Source: Candidatus Eiseniibacteriota bacterium (GTDB lineage Bacteria > Eisenbacteria > RBG-16-71-46). From it: a stretch of 58,710 nt of DNA. Below are positions 33,674-47,894 of the stretch, piece after piece (position 1 is the stretch's first letter; the number at the start of each line of letters is the position of its first letter). Location of the stretch: assembly GCA_016215625.1 (NCBI GenBank), contig JACRIW010000108.1, positions 1 through 58,710 on the forward strand. Reading direction: 5' to 3'. Below the pieces are notes generated by a model, which saw only the letters and a program-made list of their open reading frames with translations, was not told the origin of the DNA and did not search any database. Both the position numbers and the translations under genes were made by a program.

Positions 33674-34034
33674 GCGGTGCGCTCGTGCAGGGCGCAACGC
33701 GCGCGAGCGCGAGGGCGCCCCGGCGCGCCGGCCCACCCTCGCGCAAGCGCCGCCGCGGCAAGCCGTTCCCTCCTGTTGCCGCGGCTTTTCGCACCCACCT
33801 CACGGCAACGGCCACGCCGGCAAACAGTTAAACGCCGAATGCCCACCGCCCCTCCTGAAGCCCGTCCGGGCAACCGAATTGCAAGGGTGGTGGTTCGGAG
33901 AATGTTGCCGAGCCCCCCAGGCACGCCATCGCCGACGCAAGTCGTTGGTACTCGGTCGCACTTCAGGGGCGTTCGGACGCTTTCAGGGCCAGCAACAATC
34001 TCCGAACCACAACCATCCCGTCACGGAGGCCGGT
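33674..34034 (+). other. Non-coding leader region of the Lon-like gene
   Basis: This stretch of about 360 bases carries no convincing gene. It holds an 18-bp inverted repeat with arms about 80 bases apart (33891-34009), a GCGT-TCGG-ACGC mini-hairpin inside the loop, and the CGGAGG ribosome site at 34024-34029. No clear sigma-70 hexamers are seen. Confidence 0.6.
33891..34009 (+). promoter_or_regulatory. Long-range inverted repeat in the Lon-like 5' leader
   Basis: TGGTTCGGAGAATGTTGC (33891-33908) is the reverse complement of 33992-34009 with one mismatch (17 of 18). The 83-base loop holds smaller hairpins. The structure ends 14 bases before the ribosome site. It could be an RNA switch-like element closing a domain or a pair of operator sites. 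Confidence 0.6.
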
Positions 34035-35837
34035 ATGTCGCGACCCGCACGCACCCGCACGCTGTCCGCAAAACGGTCCACGCGCGCCATGCGCGCGTCG
34101 GCTGCGATCGACGACGCGCCGGCCGTGCGGCGGGACGACGAGCGCCCCGCGGGCCCGGTGCCGACCGCGCCGCTGCCGGCCGAGGTCGCACGCCAGTCCC
34201 AGCGCGAGATGGACCGCCTGCGGCGCATGCCGTCGGGCTCGCCCGAGGCCGCTCAGGTCCGCGCCTACCTCCAGTGGATCTGGGCGCTGCCCTGGGAATC
34301 GCGGGTCAGCGAGGAAGCCGACCTGCTGACGGTCGAGAAGATGCTCGCGGCCGAACACCTCGGCCTCGAGAAGGCCAAGGAGCGCGTGGTCGAGTACCTC
34401 GCCGTGCGCCGCCTCAAGCCCGACCTGCCCGGTCCGGCACTGTGCCTCGTCGGCCCGCCCGGCACCGGCAAGTCGTCGCTCGGCGCCATCATCGCCAAGG
34501 CGCTCGGACGCCCGTTCGTGCGCCTGACGGTGTCGGGGACGAACGGCGCCGCCGAACTCGTGGGCGAGCCGCGCACGATTCCCGGGGCGCAGCCCGGCAA
34601 GATCGTCCGCGCGCTGCGCGAAGCCGGCGCCCGCAATCCGGTCATCATGATCGACGGCATCGACCGGCTCGCGGGACTGGGCGGGCTCGGCGTGGCCGAG
34701 TCGCTGCTCGAACTGCTCGACCGCGAGTCGAGCCGCCAGTTCACCGACCACTACCTCGGACTCTCGATCGACCTGTCGCACGCGATCCTCGTGCTGTGCG
34801 CGAACCACCTCGAGCTGGTGCCGGACATCCTCGGCGACCGCATCGAAGTGATCGAAGTCCCCGGCTACAGCGAGGACGAGAAGATCGCGATCGCGAAGCG
34901 CTTCCTCGTGCCGCGCCAGCTGGGCGACCACGGGCTCGCCCCGCGCGACCTGCTGCTGTCCGACGACGTGCTGCGCGCCATGGCACGCCACTGGACGCTC
35001 GAGGCCGGCGTGCGCGGACTGTCGCGCCAGATCGCGCGCGTGTGCCGCAAGGTGGCGCGTGCCCGTGCGACCGGCGACACGACGCGGCACCGCGTGACGC
35101 TGCCGCACCTCGAGGACTACCTCGGCAGCAAGCTCTACTCGCCCGAGATGGTCGGCAAGGAAGACGAAGTCGGCGTCGCGGCGGGGCTCGCGTGGACGCA
35201 GGCCGGCGGCGAGATCCTGATCGTCGAGGCGCTGCGCATGCCGGGCAGCGGCCGCGTGACGCTCACCGGCCAGCTCGGCGACGTCATGAAGGAGTCGGTG
35301 CAGGCGGCGCACTCGTACGTGCGCTCGCGCGCCGACGAACTCGAGATCCCGGCCGAGGTGTTCAGCCAGTTCGACATCCACATCCACTTCCCCGCGGGCG
35401 GCGTACCCAAGGACGGCCCCTCGGCGGGCGTCACGGTGGGCCTGGTGATCGCCTCGGTGCTGAGCGACCGGCCGATCCATCACGACGTCGCGATGACGGG
35501 CGAAGTGAGCCTGCGCGGCAAGGTGCTCGTGGTCGGCGGCATCCGCGAGAAGGCGCTCGCCGCCTACCGCGGCGGCTTCCGGACGTTTCTGTTCCCGGCC
35601 GCGAACACGAAGGACCTGACCGACATTCCCGCCGACGTGCGCGCGCACCTCGACCTCGTGCCGGTCGAGACCATGGACGACGTCTTCGAGGCGGCGCTCT
35701 CGCACGTCATCGTGCCGCAGCGCGTAGGCAGCAACTTCGTGATCGAAGTGGAAGAGCCCGGTGCGGAAGAAGAGACCCCGGCACTCACCGAAGTCGGGCG
35801 CCGCCGCATCATCGTGGACGACGACGACGAGGAATAG
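34035..35837 (+). CDS. Lon-like protease without LAN domain and with degenerate AAA+ site
   Basis: A 600-residue Lon relative. The N-terminal substrate-binding (LAN) domain is missing; a basic, disordered segment of about 45 residues leads to a helical stretch and the AAA+ module. Walker A is intact (GPPGTGKSS, 140-148). The Walker B acid pair is broken: IMIDGID has Gly208 where Lon has Glu. The pore loop is RTIPG instead of RTYIG, so its translocating tyrosine is lost. Sensor-1 Asn (CANHLE), DRIEVI and the sensor-2 region EAGVRGLSRQI remain. The protease dyad is intact, S463 in PKDGPSAGV and K506 in GIREKALAA. The chain ends in an acidic tail (VDDDDEE). This suggests ATP-binding but weakly or non-hydrolysing proteolysis, as described for LonC. 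CGGAGG lies five bases before the ATG. Confidence 0.85.
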   Translation: MSRPARTRTLSAKRSTRAMRASAAIDDAPAVRRDDERPAGPVPTAPLPAEVARQSQREMDRLRRMPSGSPEAAQVRAYLQWIWALPWESRVSEEADLLTVEKMLAAEHLGLEKAKERVVEYLAVRRLKPDLPGPALCLVGPPGTGKSSLGAIIAKALGRPFVRLTVSGTNGAAELVGEPRTIPGAQPGKIVRALREAGARNPVIMIDGIDRLAGLGGLGVAESLLELLDRESSRQFTDHYLGLSIDLSHAILVLCANHLELVPDILGDRIEVIEVPGYSEDEKIAIAKRFLVPRQLGDHGLAPRDLLLSDDVLRAMARHWTLEAGVRGLSRQIARVCRKVARARATGDTTRHRVTLPHLEDYLGSKLYSPEMVGKEDEVGVAAGLAWTQAGGEILIVEALRMPGSGRVTLTGQLGDVMKESVQAAHSYVRSRADELEIPAEVFSQFDIHIHFPAGGVPKDGPSAGVTVGLVIASVLSDRPIHHDVAMTGEVSLRGKVLVVGGIREKALAAYRGGFRTFLFPAANTKDLTDIPADVRAHLDLVPVETMDDVFEAALSHVIVPQRVGSNFVIEVEEPGAEEETPALTEVGRRRIIVDDDDEE

Positions 35838-35868
35838 AGGAACGCGCGGCTCCCCGAAGCGGCCGCCG

Positions 35869-35910
35869 AACGCCCGTGTCGTGGATCGCGAGATCCGCGG
35901 CACGGGCGTT
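35869..35910 (+). terminator. Hairpin between the Lon-like and GAF genes
   Basis: Outer stem AACGCCCGTG / CACGGGCGTT (35869-35878, 35901-35910) encloses an inner GGATC-GCGA-GATCC hairpin. It is a stable terminator-like structure without a good T tract. Confidence 0.55.
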
Positions 35911-35962
35911 GCCCTTCCGGGCGGACCCATTCCGCTCGCACGACACCATCCGGGGGCTCCTC

Positions 35963-37333
35963 ATGTCTCGCTTTCCCATCCGCGAAATCGCCGACCGTCT
36001 CGCCGCCGCGCACGACAGCGCCGCCGTTCTCGACGCGCTGCTCGCCTACCTCCGTGCGCTGCAAGGGGATTGGCATCCCACGGTCGCGATCTTCGATCCC
36101 TCGCGCGAGGTGTTCGAGCGCGTGTACGCGCGCGAACGCGGACGGCTCGAAGCGCGCGAAGTCTCGCTGCCGCTCGATCACCTGCCGGCCCGGCTCGTGC
36201 GAAAGTTCGTTCGGCCCAGTGCATTCTTCAACGGTGGCGACCGCCGTTCGCTGCTCGAGAAGCTCTTCCAGAACAGCCCGGGCTACGAGCCCGACCGCTT
36301 CGAGGCGCCGCAGATCCAGCCGCTCACCGCGCCGGTCGCGTGGCGCTCGTGCCTGTGCCTGCCGCTGAACGATCGCGACGAGCTGCTCGGCATGGTCGTG
36401 ATCGCGACCACGCGCGTCGGTGCGTTCACGCCCGCCGTCGTGGGCGAACTGCAGCCCGTGCGCAGCCTCGCGTCGCTCGCGCTCGCGCGGCGGCTGCACG
36501 CCGAAGGCCGTGTCACGGTCGAGGCGCGCACCGCGGACGACAACCACCGCCGCATGATCCACGGCCTGCAGTCGCAGCTGCAGCAGGCGCAGGACGAGGC
36601 GCTGCGCGCGGCCGAGCAGCACGCGGCGGCGATCGCGACCATCGAGACGCTGCGCCGCGAGCTCGAGGTGCGCCAGTCGGAAGGCCCGGTCCGTACGGCG
36701 CGCGAGGCGGCCGACGCCGACCAGCTGCTGAAGCGGCTCGGCGCTCTCGAGGAACAGAACGCCTCGGCCACGGCGCACCTGAGCGAAGCGTTCGCGCAGC
36801 TCGCCGCGTCACAGTCGCGGCAGGCGGAACTGCAGCGCACGCTCGATCTCGTGCGCGAGGGCTTCGCCGTAATCGCGGGCGACCCCGCCGCCGAGTCGCT
36901 GACGCGCTCGTTCGTCGGCTGGTTCTGCGAACAGTTCCAGGTCGAGCGCTGCAGCCTCATGCGCATGGACGCCCGGCAGAACGACCTGCGCATCCTCGCG
37001 CATCGCGGCATGGACCCGGCCGTCGCGCCGGGCGTGCGCGTGCCGGTGGGCGAAGGCGTGGCCGGCTGGGTCGCGCATCACCGCAAGAGCGTGCTCGTGC
37101 GCGACCGCTCGCACGCGAGTCCGGTGACGGGTTCGGGCAAGCAGGACTACCACTCCGACTCGTACATGTCGCTGCCGCTGCAGCACCGCGGCCGTCTCGT
37201 GGGCGTGCTCAACCTGAGCAACCGGCGCGACGGCGAGGCGTTCGACGAGCTGGACCTCGAGCGTGCGGAACTCGCCGCGAACGTGCTGGCCATGGCGCTC
37301 GGCGGCGGGCTGGAAGCCGCCGAAGCGGCCTGA
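35963..37333 (+). CDS. Double-GAF coiled-coil protein
   Basis: A 456-residue soluble protein. The N-terminal GAF-like domain spans about 10-180 (SCLCLPLNDRDELLGMVVIAT), a long coiled coil about 190-290 (QLQQAQDEALRAAEQHAAAIATIETLRRELE...), and the C-terminal canonical GAF about 300-450 (VGEGVAGWVAHHRKSVLVRD...YMSLPLQHRGRLVGVLNLSNR). There is no output domain (kinase, GGDEF or HTH), so it probably signals by protein contact. It lies 125 bases after the Lon-like gene on the same strand and is convergent with a hybrid histidine kinase. It may be an adaptor for either; this is inference. Confidence 0.8.
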   Translation: MSRFPIREIADRLAAAHDSAAVLDALLAYLRALQGDWHPTVAIFDPSREVFERVYARERGRLEAREVSLPLDHLPARLVRKFVRPSAFFNGGDRRSLLEKLFQNSPGYEPDRFEAPQIQPLTAPVAWRSCLCLPLNDRDELLGMVVIATTRVGAFTPAVVGELQPVRSLASLALARRLHAEGRVTVEARTADDNHRRMIHGLQSQLQQAQDEALRAAEQHAAAIATIETLRRELEVRQSEGPVRTAREAADADQLLKRLGALEEQNASATAHLSEAFAQLAASQSRQAELQRTLDLVREGFAVIAGDPAAESLTRSFVGWFCEQFQVERCSLMRMDARQNDLRILAHRGMDPAVAPGVRVPVGEGVAGWVAHHRKSVLVRDRSHASPVTGSGKQDYHSDSYMSLPLQHRGRLVGVLNLSNRRDGEAFDELDLERAELAANVLAMALGGGLEAAEAA

Positions 37334-37393
37334 CGTCCGTTCCGGTCCGCGGTGCGTCCCGGGGCGGCCCATCCGCCGCTCCGGGTGGCGGGA

Positions 37394-39997
<2,604 letters not shown>

Positions 39998-40141
39998 GTC
40001 CGCACCGCCGAGGGCCGGTGCGAAATCCTGTCACGGTGGTGCGACAGGCTGTAGCAGTCCCAAGACTCGGACGGTATCCCGGAATCTTGAGAGGACCAGT
40101 TCAGCTGCGCCCGTGAGGCCACGCAACTGGCGGAAACTGCG

Positions 40142-40645
40142 TCAGGCCCTCGCCCGCAGTGCCGCGAGCGCCTCGCGGTGCGCCTGGAAAGCGATGTCCT
40201 GCGGCAATCCGTCGAGCGCGAACCACGCCGCGTCGATCGCATCGTCTCCCGGAGTGAGCGTGCCCCCGGCGACGCGTGCGGTGTAGAGGATGAGCACGGC
40301 GCGCACGCGCGGATCGTCGAACCCGGCGTAGACGTGGAAGAGCCCGGTGAGCTCGCCCTCGAGCCCGGTCTCCTCGCGCAGCTCGCGCACGGCGGTTTCC
40401 TCCGGCGTCTCGCCCGACTCCATGAAGCCCGCGGGAATGCACCACGCGCCGGCACGCGGGTCGTACTTGCGCTTCACGAGCAGCACGCGGCCTTCGTGCA
40501 CGATGAGCACGCCCGCGGCGGGCACCGGATTGCGGTACCAGATGAAGGCGCACTTCGGGCACGTCGGGCGCACGACGCCGTGTTCGGGACGGGGCTCGAG
40601 CGCCGTGGCGCAGTGCGGGCAGTACGTGGGATCGAAGGGAGGCAT
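40142..40645 (-). CDS. Nudix hydrolase with N-terminal zinc ribbon
   Basis: A 167-residue protein. An N-terminal zinc ribbon (C9-P-H-C12 and C29-P-K-C32) precedes a Nudix domain whose box GFMESGETPEETAVRELREETGL (73-95) has all metal-binding residues. The architecture resembles NudC/NADH pyrophosphatases and RppH-like sanitation enzymes in miniature. It probably hydrolyses a nucleoside diphosphate derivative such as NAD(H), ADP-ribose or a capped RNA end. No Shine-Dalgarno is evident, but TACGTT (40660-40655) lies ten bases before the ATG, so a leaderless transcript is possible. It is divergent from the TMEM260-like gene. Confidence 0.87.
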   Translation of the reverse strand: MPPFDPTYCPHCATALEPRPEHGVVRPTCPKCAFIWYRNPVPAAGVLIVHEGRVLLVKRKYDPRAGAWCIPAGFMESGETPEETAVRELREETGLEGELTGLFHVYAGFDDPRVRAVLILYTARVAGGTLTPGDDAIDAAWFALDGLPQDIAFQAHREALAALRARA

Positions 40646-40814
40646 GACGCGCGCAACGTAGCACGCGCGACGAGTCGTTCTCGACCCGCGCGCGGGGACG
40701 CGAGGCGCATGCGGGCGCGACGGCGCTTCTCGGAGGGCGGGACGCGCGTGTACGCTTCACCGTCCTGCGCGCGGCGGGCGCCCCGCTGCGTTCGATCCTC
40801 GGCCGGAGGCCGTC

Positions 40815-42464
40815 ATGGCGAAGTCGACGAAGCAGCGGTCCACGAGTCTCCCGGGCGGTTCGGGCACGACACGCACGGAAGTTCCGCGGACGTGGTCGGC
40901 CGCCTGTGCGCTGGCCGCGTGCTTCCTGTTCGCCTCACTCGCTCCGCAGGTGTCGGGCGACAAGGACTCCTCCGAGTTCGCGCTCGTGCTCGCGACGTGC
41001 GGTGTCGCGCACCCGACCGGCTATCCGATCTACACGCTGCTGGGCCACCTCTTCGTGAAGGCCCTTCACGCGACGGGAGCGGGCTGGCCGTTCGCGGCGA
41101 ACGTCTGGTCCTCCGTCGGAGCGGCCGTCGCGACGTATTTCCTGCAGCGGCTCGCATTGTCGCTCTCGTCCGACGCGCTCGCCGGATCGAGAGCGGCGCG
41201 TTTCCTGTGGTCGCTCGTTCCGGCGGCCTGGCTTGCGGTGAATCCGGTGTGGACCGGGGAAGCCTCGCTCGCGGAGGTCTACAGCTGGCACGTCGCGTGG
41301 GCCCTGGGCACGGCACATCTCTTCGTCATGACGGCGCGGTGGCTCGAGGGGGCCGGCGCCAGCGGGCGGCCGGGATGGCGCGCGTGGGCGTGGGGCGCGG
41401 CGTGCGGACTGGGCGGCGCGCATCACGCCACGTCGCTCTTCGTGGCGGGACCGCTCTCCGTCGCGCTCGCCGCGCTCGCGTTCCGGCGTGCGGGCGCGGC
41501 GCCCGCGCGAGTCGCGGCGACCGTCGCGGCCGTGCTCGGGGGTGCGCTCGTGCCGTTGTCGAGCGACGCATTCCTGCTGTGGCGTGCAGGGCATCCCGCG
41601 GAAGCGCACTGGCCGATGCTCGCTCCGGGGCTCGCCGGATGGTGGGCGCACGTGTCGGGGTCACAGTACTGGACGCTCGTCGGACGGTTTGCGCCCTCGC
41701 CGGAACAGTCGAGACTGCTCGCCTCGTACGTCTGGCCGTATCTCGGGGTGAGCTTCGCCGCATCGGCGGCGGCGGCGCTTCTCGCCCGCCACTCCGGGCA
41801 GCGGATCGTGCGCGCGGCGCTCCTCGTGTCGGCTGGCCTCGTCTCGCTGTACACGCTGCGTTACGGCGTGACCGACCCGGCCTCCTACTTCCTGCTGCCG
41901 ATCGCGCTCGGCCTCGCGGCGCTGCCCTCGCTCGCCTTCTCGTTCCCGCTGCGCGACGCCGGAGCGCGCCGCCTGCCTGCGATCGCCGCCGCGTGCCTGC
42001 TCGCGCTCGCCGCGCTCGCCGGAGTGCCGTGGCTGCGAGTGGCTCGTGACCGGGCCGCGACCTACGAACGCTTCGAGGCGCTCGTGCACTCGATGTGGCG
42101 CGCGGTGCCCGCGGGCCCGTCGTTCGTCTTCTGGACGAACGACATGTATCCCATGCTTCGCGGTTACCAGCTCTGGGAGGGCGAGCACCCGGACGCCGAG
42201 GTCCTGCACGCCTTCAACCTGACGTCACCGATCGTGCGTGAGCGGTTCGCCGCGCGTCACGGCTTCGATCCGGCCGCCGGCTGGGAGAGCGCGATCCCGG
42301 CGGGTGGCACCGACGTGAACGCCCGGTACGAGGCGGTGATGCTCTACATCGAGAACCGGGTCAACTCGCAGGGCGCGCGGGCGGTGCTGCACTTCGACCC
42401 CGCGGTGCCGACGGTGCGGCTGCTCGAGAAGGCCGCTTCGGCGGACACCGCGACCGCTCGCTGA
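40815..42464 (+). CDS. TMEM260-like (DUF2723) polytopic membrane protein
   Basis: A 549-residue inner-membrane protein with about ten transmembrane helices and a soluble C-terminal domain. The diagnostic DUF2723 segment is SGDKDSSEFALVLATCGVAHPTGYPIYTLLGHLF (about 47-80), which includes the Asp/Glu and HPTGYP motif shared with protein O-mannosyltransferase-like TMEM260. A glycosyltransferase of the GT-C type transferring a lipid-linked sugar to exported proteins is the family expectation. EVYSWHVAWALG and GAHHATSLF are further conserved luminal-loop elements. CGGAGG lies five bases before the ATG, and TACGCT at 40751-40756 is a possible -10. Given the many secreted proteins here, it could glycosylate surface proteins. 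Confidence 0.82.
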   Translation: MAKSTKQRSTSLPGGSGTTRTEVPRTWSAACALAACFLFASLAPQVSGDKDSSEFALVLATCGVAHPTGYPIYTLLGHLFVKALHATGAGWPFAANVWSSVGAAVATYFLQRLALSLSSDALAGSRAARFLWSLVPAAWLAVNPVWTGEASLAEVYSWHVAWALGTAHLFVMTARWLEGAGASGRPGWRAWAWGAACGLGGAHHATSLFVAGPLSVALAALAFRRAGAAPARVAATVAAVLGGALVPLSSDAFLLWRAGHPAEAHWPMLAPGLAGWWAHVSGSQYWTLVGRFAPSPEQSRLLASYVWPYLGVSFAASAAAALLARHSGQRIVRAALLVSAGLVSLYTLRYGVTDPASYFLLPIALGLAALPSLAFSFPLRDAGARRLPAIAAACLLALAALAGVPWLRVARDRAATYERFEALVHSMWRAVPAGPSFVFWTNDMYPMLRGYQLWEGEHPDAEVLHAFNLTSPIVRERFAARHGFDPAAGWESAIPAGGTDVNARYEAVMLYIENRVNSQGARAVLHFDPAVPTVRLLEKAASADTATAR

Positions 42465-42485
42465 GCGGGCGCCCGAAAAGGGAGC

Positions 42486-42515
42486 GCGGCCCGGCCGTCT
42501 CCACGGCCGGACCGC
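42486..42515 (+). terminator. Terminator-like hairpin after the TMEM260-like gene
   Basis: A 13-bp stem with one mismatch (42486-42498 and 42503-42515) around CTCC, 22 bases after the stop codon. No T run follows. Confidence 0.5.
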
Positions 42516-42667
42516 ACCTGTGCATCGCGTCATCGGGAGCGCCGCGCTGCTCCGGCTCGCCACGAACTTCGCCCCATGCGTGCACCTTGCGGTGTGGGCG
42601 AGACGGACGACGCCCCCGTGACGCGATGTGTTCCTGTTCCGCTCCGCGCGTTTCGCGGTGCGGTGGT

Positions 42668-43873
42668 TCAGCGACGCGAATCCTCCAACCGCTGGCGCAG
42701 CTCACGCACCTGCTCGCGCAGGTCGTCGAGCTGTTCCCGCAGTTCCTCGCGGTCCGCGCGCTCGTCGGCGCGGAGGCGAATCACCCGTCGTTCTCCCGTT
42801 CGGCCAAGGCCCAACTGCCCGGATCCCACGCGTTCGCGCGAAGCGCGCGGGCTCTCCTCCAACGTGGCCTGCACCGTGCGGCGATCCCCCTTGCGGATCA
42901 CCGACAGCGAGACCGATCCCTGCTTCTCCGCCAGCACCTTCACCAGATCGTCGCCGTCGTACACGGCGCCGCCGTCCACGGCCGTGATCACGTCGCCCGC
43001 GCGCAGCCCGGCCTTCTCCGCCGGAGTGCCGCGCAGGACCTCGAGCACGAGCACGCCCTTCTGTCCCGCCGCGCCGAGCGCGGAAGCGAGGTCGTCGTTC
43101 AGCGACTCGATGCGCACGCCGAGGCGGCCCTTGCCGCCGTTCACCATGACGCGCATGTGCTTGCCGCCGGGGCCGATCTCCTGCAGGCCCTCGAGCCCGC
43201 GCAGCCCTTCGAGTCCCTGCAGTCCCTCGAGTCCCTCGATGTGCAGATCGCCGAGCGACTCGCGCATCTCGCGCGGCATCTCGCCTTCACCGTTCCAGGT
43301 GTACGTGCGCACCTTCGGCTTGCCGTGCGCGTCCGGAGCGGAGTCGCCGTCCGGATGCACGATCTCGATGCGGTGGCGGGCGGCGCCGGGCGCGCGCGGG
43401 GCCTGCGGCGCGCGCGGTGCGTCCGGCGGCGCGGGGACTTCGTAAGCGTCCTCGTCGTCCTCGTCGCCACCCGGCGCCGGAGCCATGTCCGTTCGCGCGG
43501 CGAGACGCGCCGACAACGTACGGCGCTCGCCGTCACGCATCACGATGATCGAGACCGACTCGCCTTCGCGTGTGTCGCCGACCAGCTCGGAGAGCCGCTC
43601 GGGCGAACTCACGTTGCGCGCGGCGAAGGAGACGATGACGTCGCCCTTGCGCAGTCCCGCTCGCGAGGCCGGGCTGTCCGGCACGACGCGGGCGACGAGC
43701 ACGCCGTCGGCGCCGCGCAGGTCGAGTCCGTCTCGAAGCTCGTCGGTGACTTCCTGGGTGTACACGCCCAGCCAGGCGCGCGCCTCGGCGGTGGCGGCCT
43801 GAAGCGAGCCGACCAGCACGGCCGAGAGGACGGCGGCCGCGGCGATGAAGCCGCGCAGCGTCGTTCTACGCAT
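42668..43873 (-). CDS. Periplasmic protein with two PDZ domains and no protease domain
   Basis: A 401-residue exported protein. The signal peptide is at about 1-31. PDZ1 covers about 33-125 (WLGVYTQEV...VVPDSPASRAGLRKGDVIVSF) and PDZ2 about 250-345 (LGVRIESL...VLRGTPAEKAGLRAGDVITAV). A charged coiled coil (REELREQLDDLREQVRELRQRLEDS) ends the chain. Between the PDZs are an Ala/Pro/acid linker and a short repeat of Leu-Glu/Gln/Arg-Gly units (EGLEGLQGLEGLRGLEGLQ). Both carboxylate-binding loops (WLGV and RLGV) are canonical. It resembles the PDZ half of HtrA/DegP without the serine protease, so an envelope quality-control adaptor is likely. A sigma-E/ECF-like promoter candidate precedes it. Confidence 0.83.
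   Translation of the reverse strand: MRRTTLRGFIAAAAVLSAVLVGSLQAATAEARAWLGVYTQEVTDELRDGLDLRGADGVLVARVVPDSPASRAGLRKGDVIVSFAARNVSSPERLSELVGDTREGESVSIIVMRDGERRTLSARLAARTDMAPAPGGDEDDEDAYEVPAPPDAPRAPQAPRAPGAARHRIEIVHPDGDSAPDAHGKPKVRTYTWNGEGEMPREMRESLGDLHIEGLEGLQGLEGLRGLEGLQEIGPGGKHMRVMVNGGKGRLGVRIESLNDDLASALGAAGQKGVLVLEVLRGTPAEKAGLRAGDVITAVDGGAVYDGDDLVKVLAEKQGSVSLSVIRKGDRRTVQATLEESPRASRERVGSGQLGLGRTGERRVIRLRADERADREELREQLDDLREQVRELRQRLEDSRR
43181..43240 (-). repeat. Short coding repeat (Leu-x-Gly units)
   Basis: A 9-base quasi-repeat of the type CCCTCGAGT/CCCTGCAGT recurs six to seven times and encodes the LEGLQGLEGLRGLEGL segment. It is prone to slippage, so copy number could vary between strains. 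Confidence 0.7.
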
Positions 43874-43930
43874 GAACTTCCCCCTGTGTTAGCGTCCGGA
43901 TCCGGGCGGGGATCTCGTCGTCGTGCGTGA

Positions 43931-43959
43931 TTAGACAGATGAAGTCCCCAATTGGTTCC
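43931..43959 (-). promoter_or_regulatory. Candidate ECF (sigma-E-like) promoter of the PDZ gene
   Basis: On the minus strand GGAACCA (43959-43953), a 17-base spacer and TCTAA (43935-43931) closely resemble GGAACTT-N16-17-TCTGA envelope-stress promoters. The element lies 58 bases upstream of the start codon. Confidence 0.5.
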
Positions 43960-43994
43960 ACGAACTTTCCTCCCCCCGAAAGCCCTGTCATTCC

Positions 43995-47395
<3,401 letters not shown>

Positions 47396-47398
47396 TCG

Positions 47399-47893
47399 TC
47401 AGTACCCGGCCTTGCGCCAGGCGTCCATGCCGCCGTTCAGGTTCGAGACCTGCGTGAAGCCCTGGCTGGCGAGGAACTGCGCCGCGTAGTGGCTGCGCAT
47501 GCCGACGCGGCAGACCACGAGCACGGGCTTGTCCTTGAACTCCGCGAGCTCGGCGACGCGCGAGCCGACCTGCCCGGAGGGGATCTGGCGAGCGCGGTCG
47601 ATGTGCCCGAGGTCGTCGTTCCACTCGGACGGCTCGCGCACGTCGAGCACGAGGGCCTCCGGATGGGCGTCGAGGAACGCCTTGGCCTCGGTGGCGCTCA
47701 TGACGCCGGCCTTGGCCGCCGGGGCGCCGGAACCCGCGCCGTTCGCGGCCGAACCCGAGCCGCCGCCGCAGCCGGCCGACAGCGCGGACAGGCCGACCAG
47801 CGCGACGAGCACCAGCGTGGCGAGCGCCGGGGCCACACCTTGCAACTTCCTGCGCTCGTTCGGGGCGAAGCCCGTGCTACGCTTTTCCGTCAT
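47399..47893 (-). CDS. Rhodanese-domain lipoprotein
   Basis: A 164-residue exported lipoprotein. The lipobox LSAGC places the lipidated cysteine at 42. After a Gly/Ser/Ala linker, a single rhodanese domain has ALVLDVREPSEW (80-91) and the active-site loop VVCRVGMRS with C128. Its ending, NLNGGMDAWRKAGY, is typical. Single-domain rhodaneses carry persulfide sulfur; a periplasmic, membrane-tethered one may serve sulfur trafficking or redox repair. A strong GGAGGAG ribosome site supports the ATG at 47893. That start codon overlaps, on the opposite strand, the start codon of the next gene within one TCATGA palindrome. It is convergent with the Tgt-MnmC gene, three bases apart. Confidence 0.82.
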   Translation of the reverse strand: MTEKRSTGFAPNERRKLQGVAPALATLVLVALVGLSALSAGCGGGSGSAANGAGSGAPAAKAGVMSATEAKAFLDAHPEALVLDVREPSEWNDDLGHIDRARQIPSGQVGSRVAELAEFKDKPVLVVCRVGMRSHYAAQFLASQGFTQVSNLNGGMDAWRKAGY

Positions 47894-47894
47894 G
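47878..47894. promoter_or_regulatory. Overlapping divergent start codons with candidate -10
   Basis: TCATGA (47890-47895) supplies ATG on both strands, at 47892 (plus) and 47893 (minus). TACGCT at 47878-47883 would place plus-strand initiation of transcription at or next to its ATG. The minus-strand ribosome site (GGAGGAG) lies inside the plus gene's signal-peptide codons. Confidence 0.5.

Noticed and set aside
33672..34034. Extension of the Lon-like gene upstream to supply a LAN domain
   Set aside because: The frame is open, but the translated segment is Arg/Pro-rich, unrelated to LAN, and crosses the inverted-repeat leader. CGGAGG sits just before the ATG at 34035.
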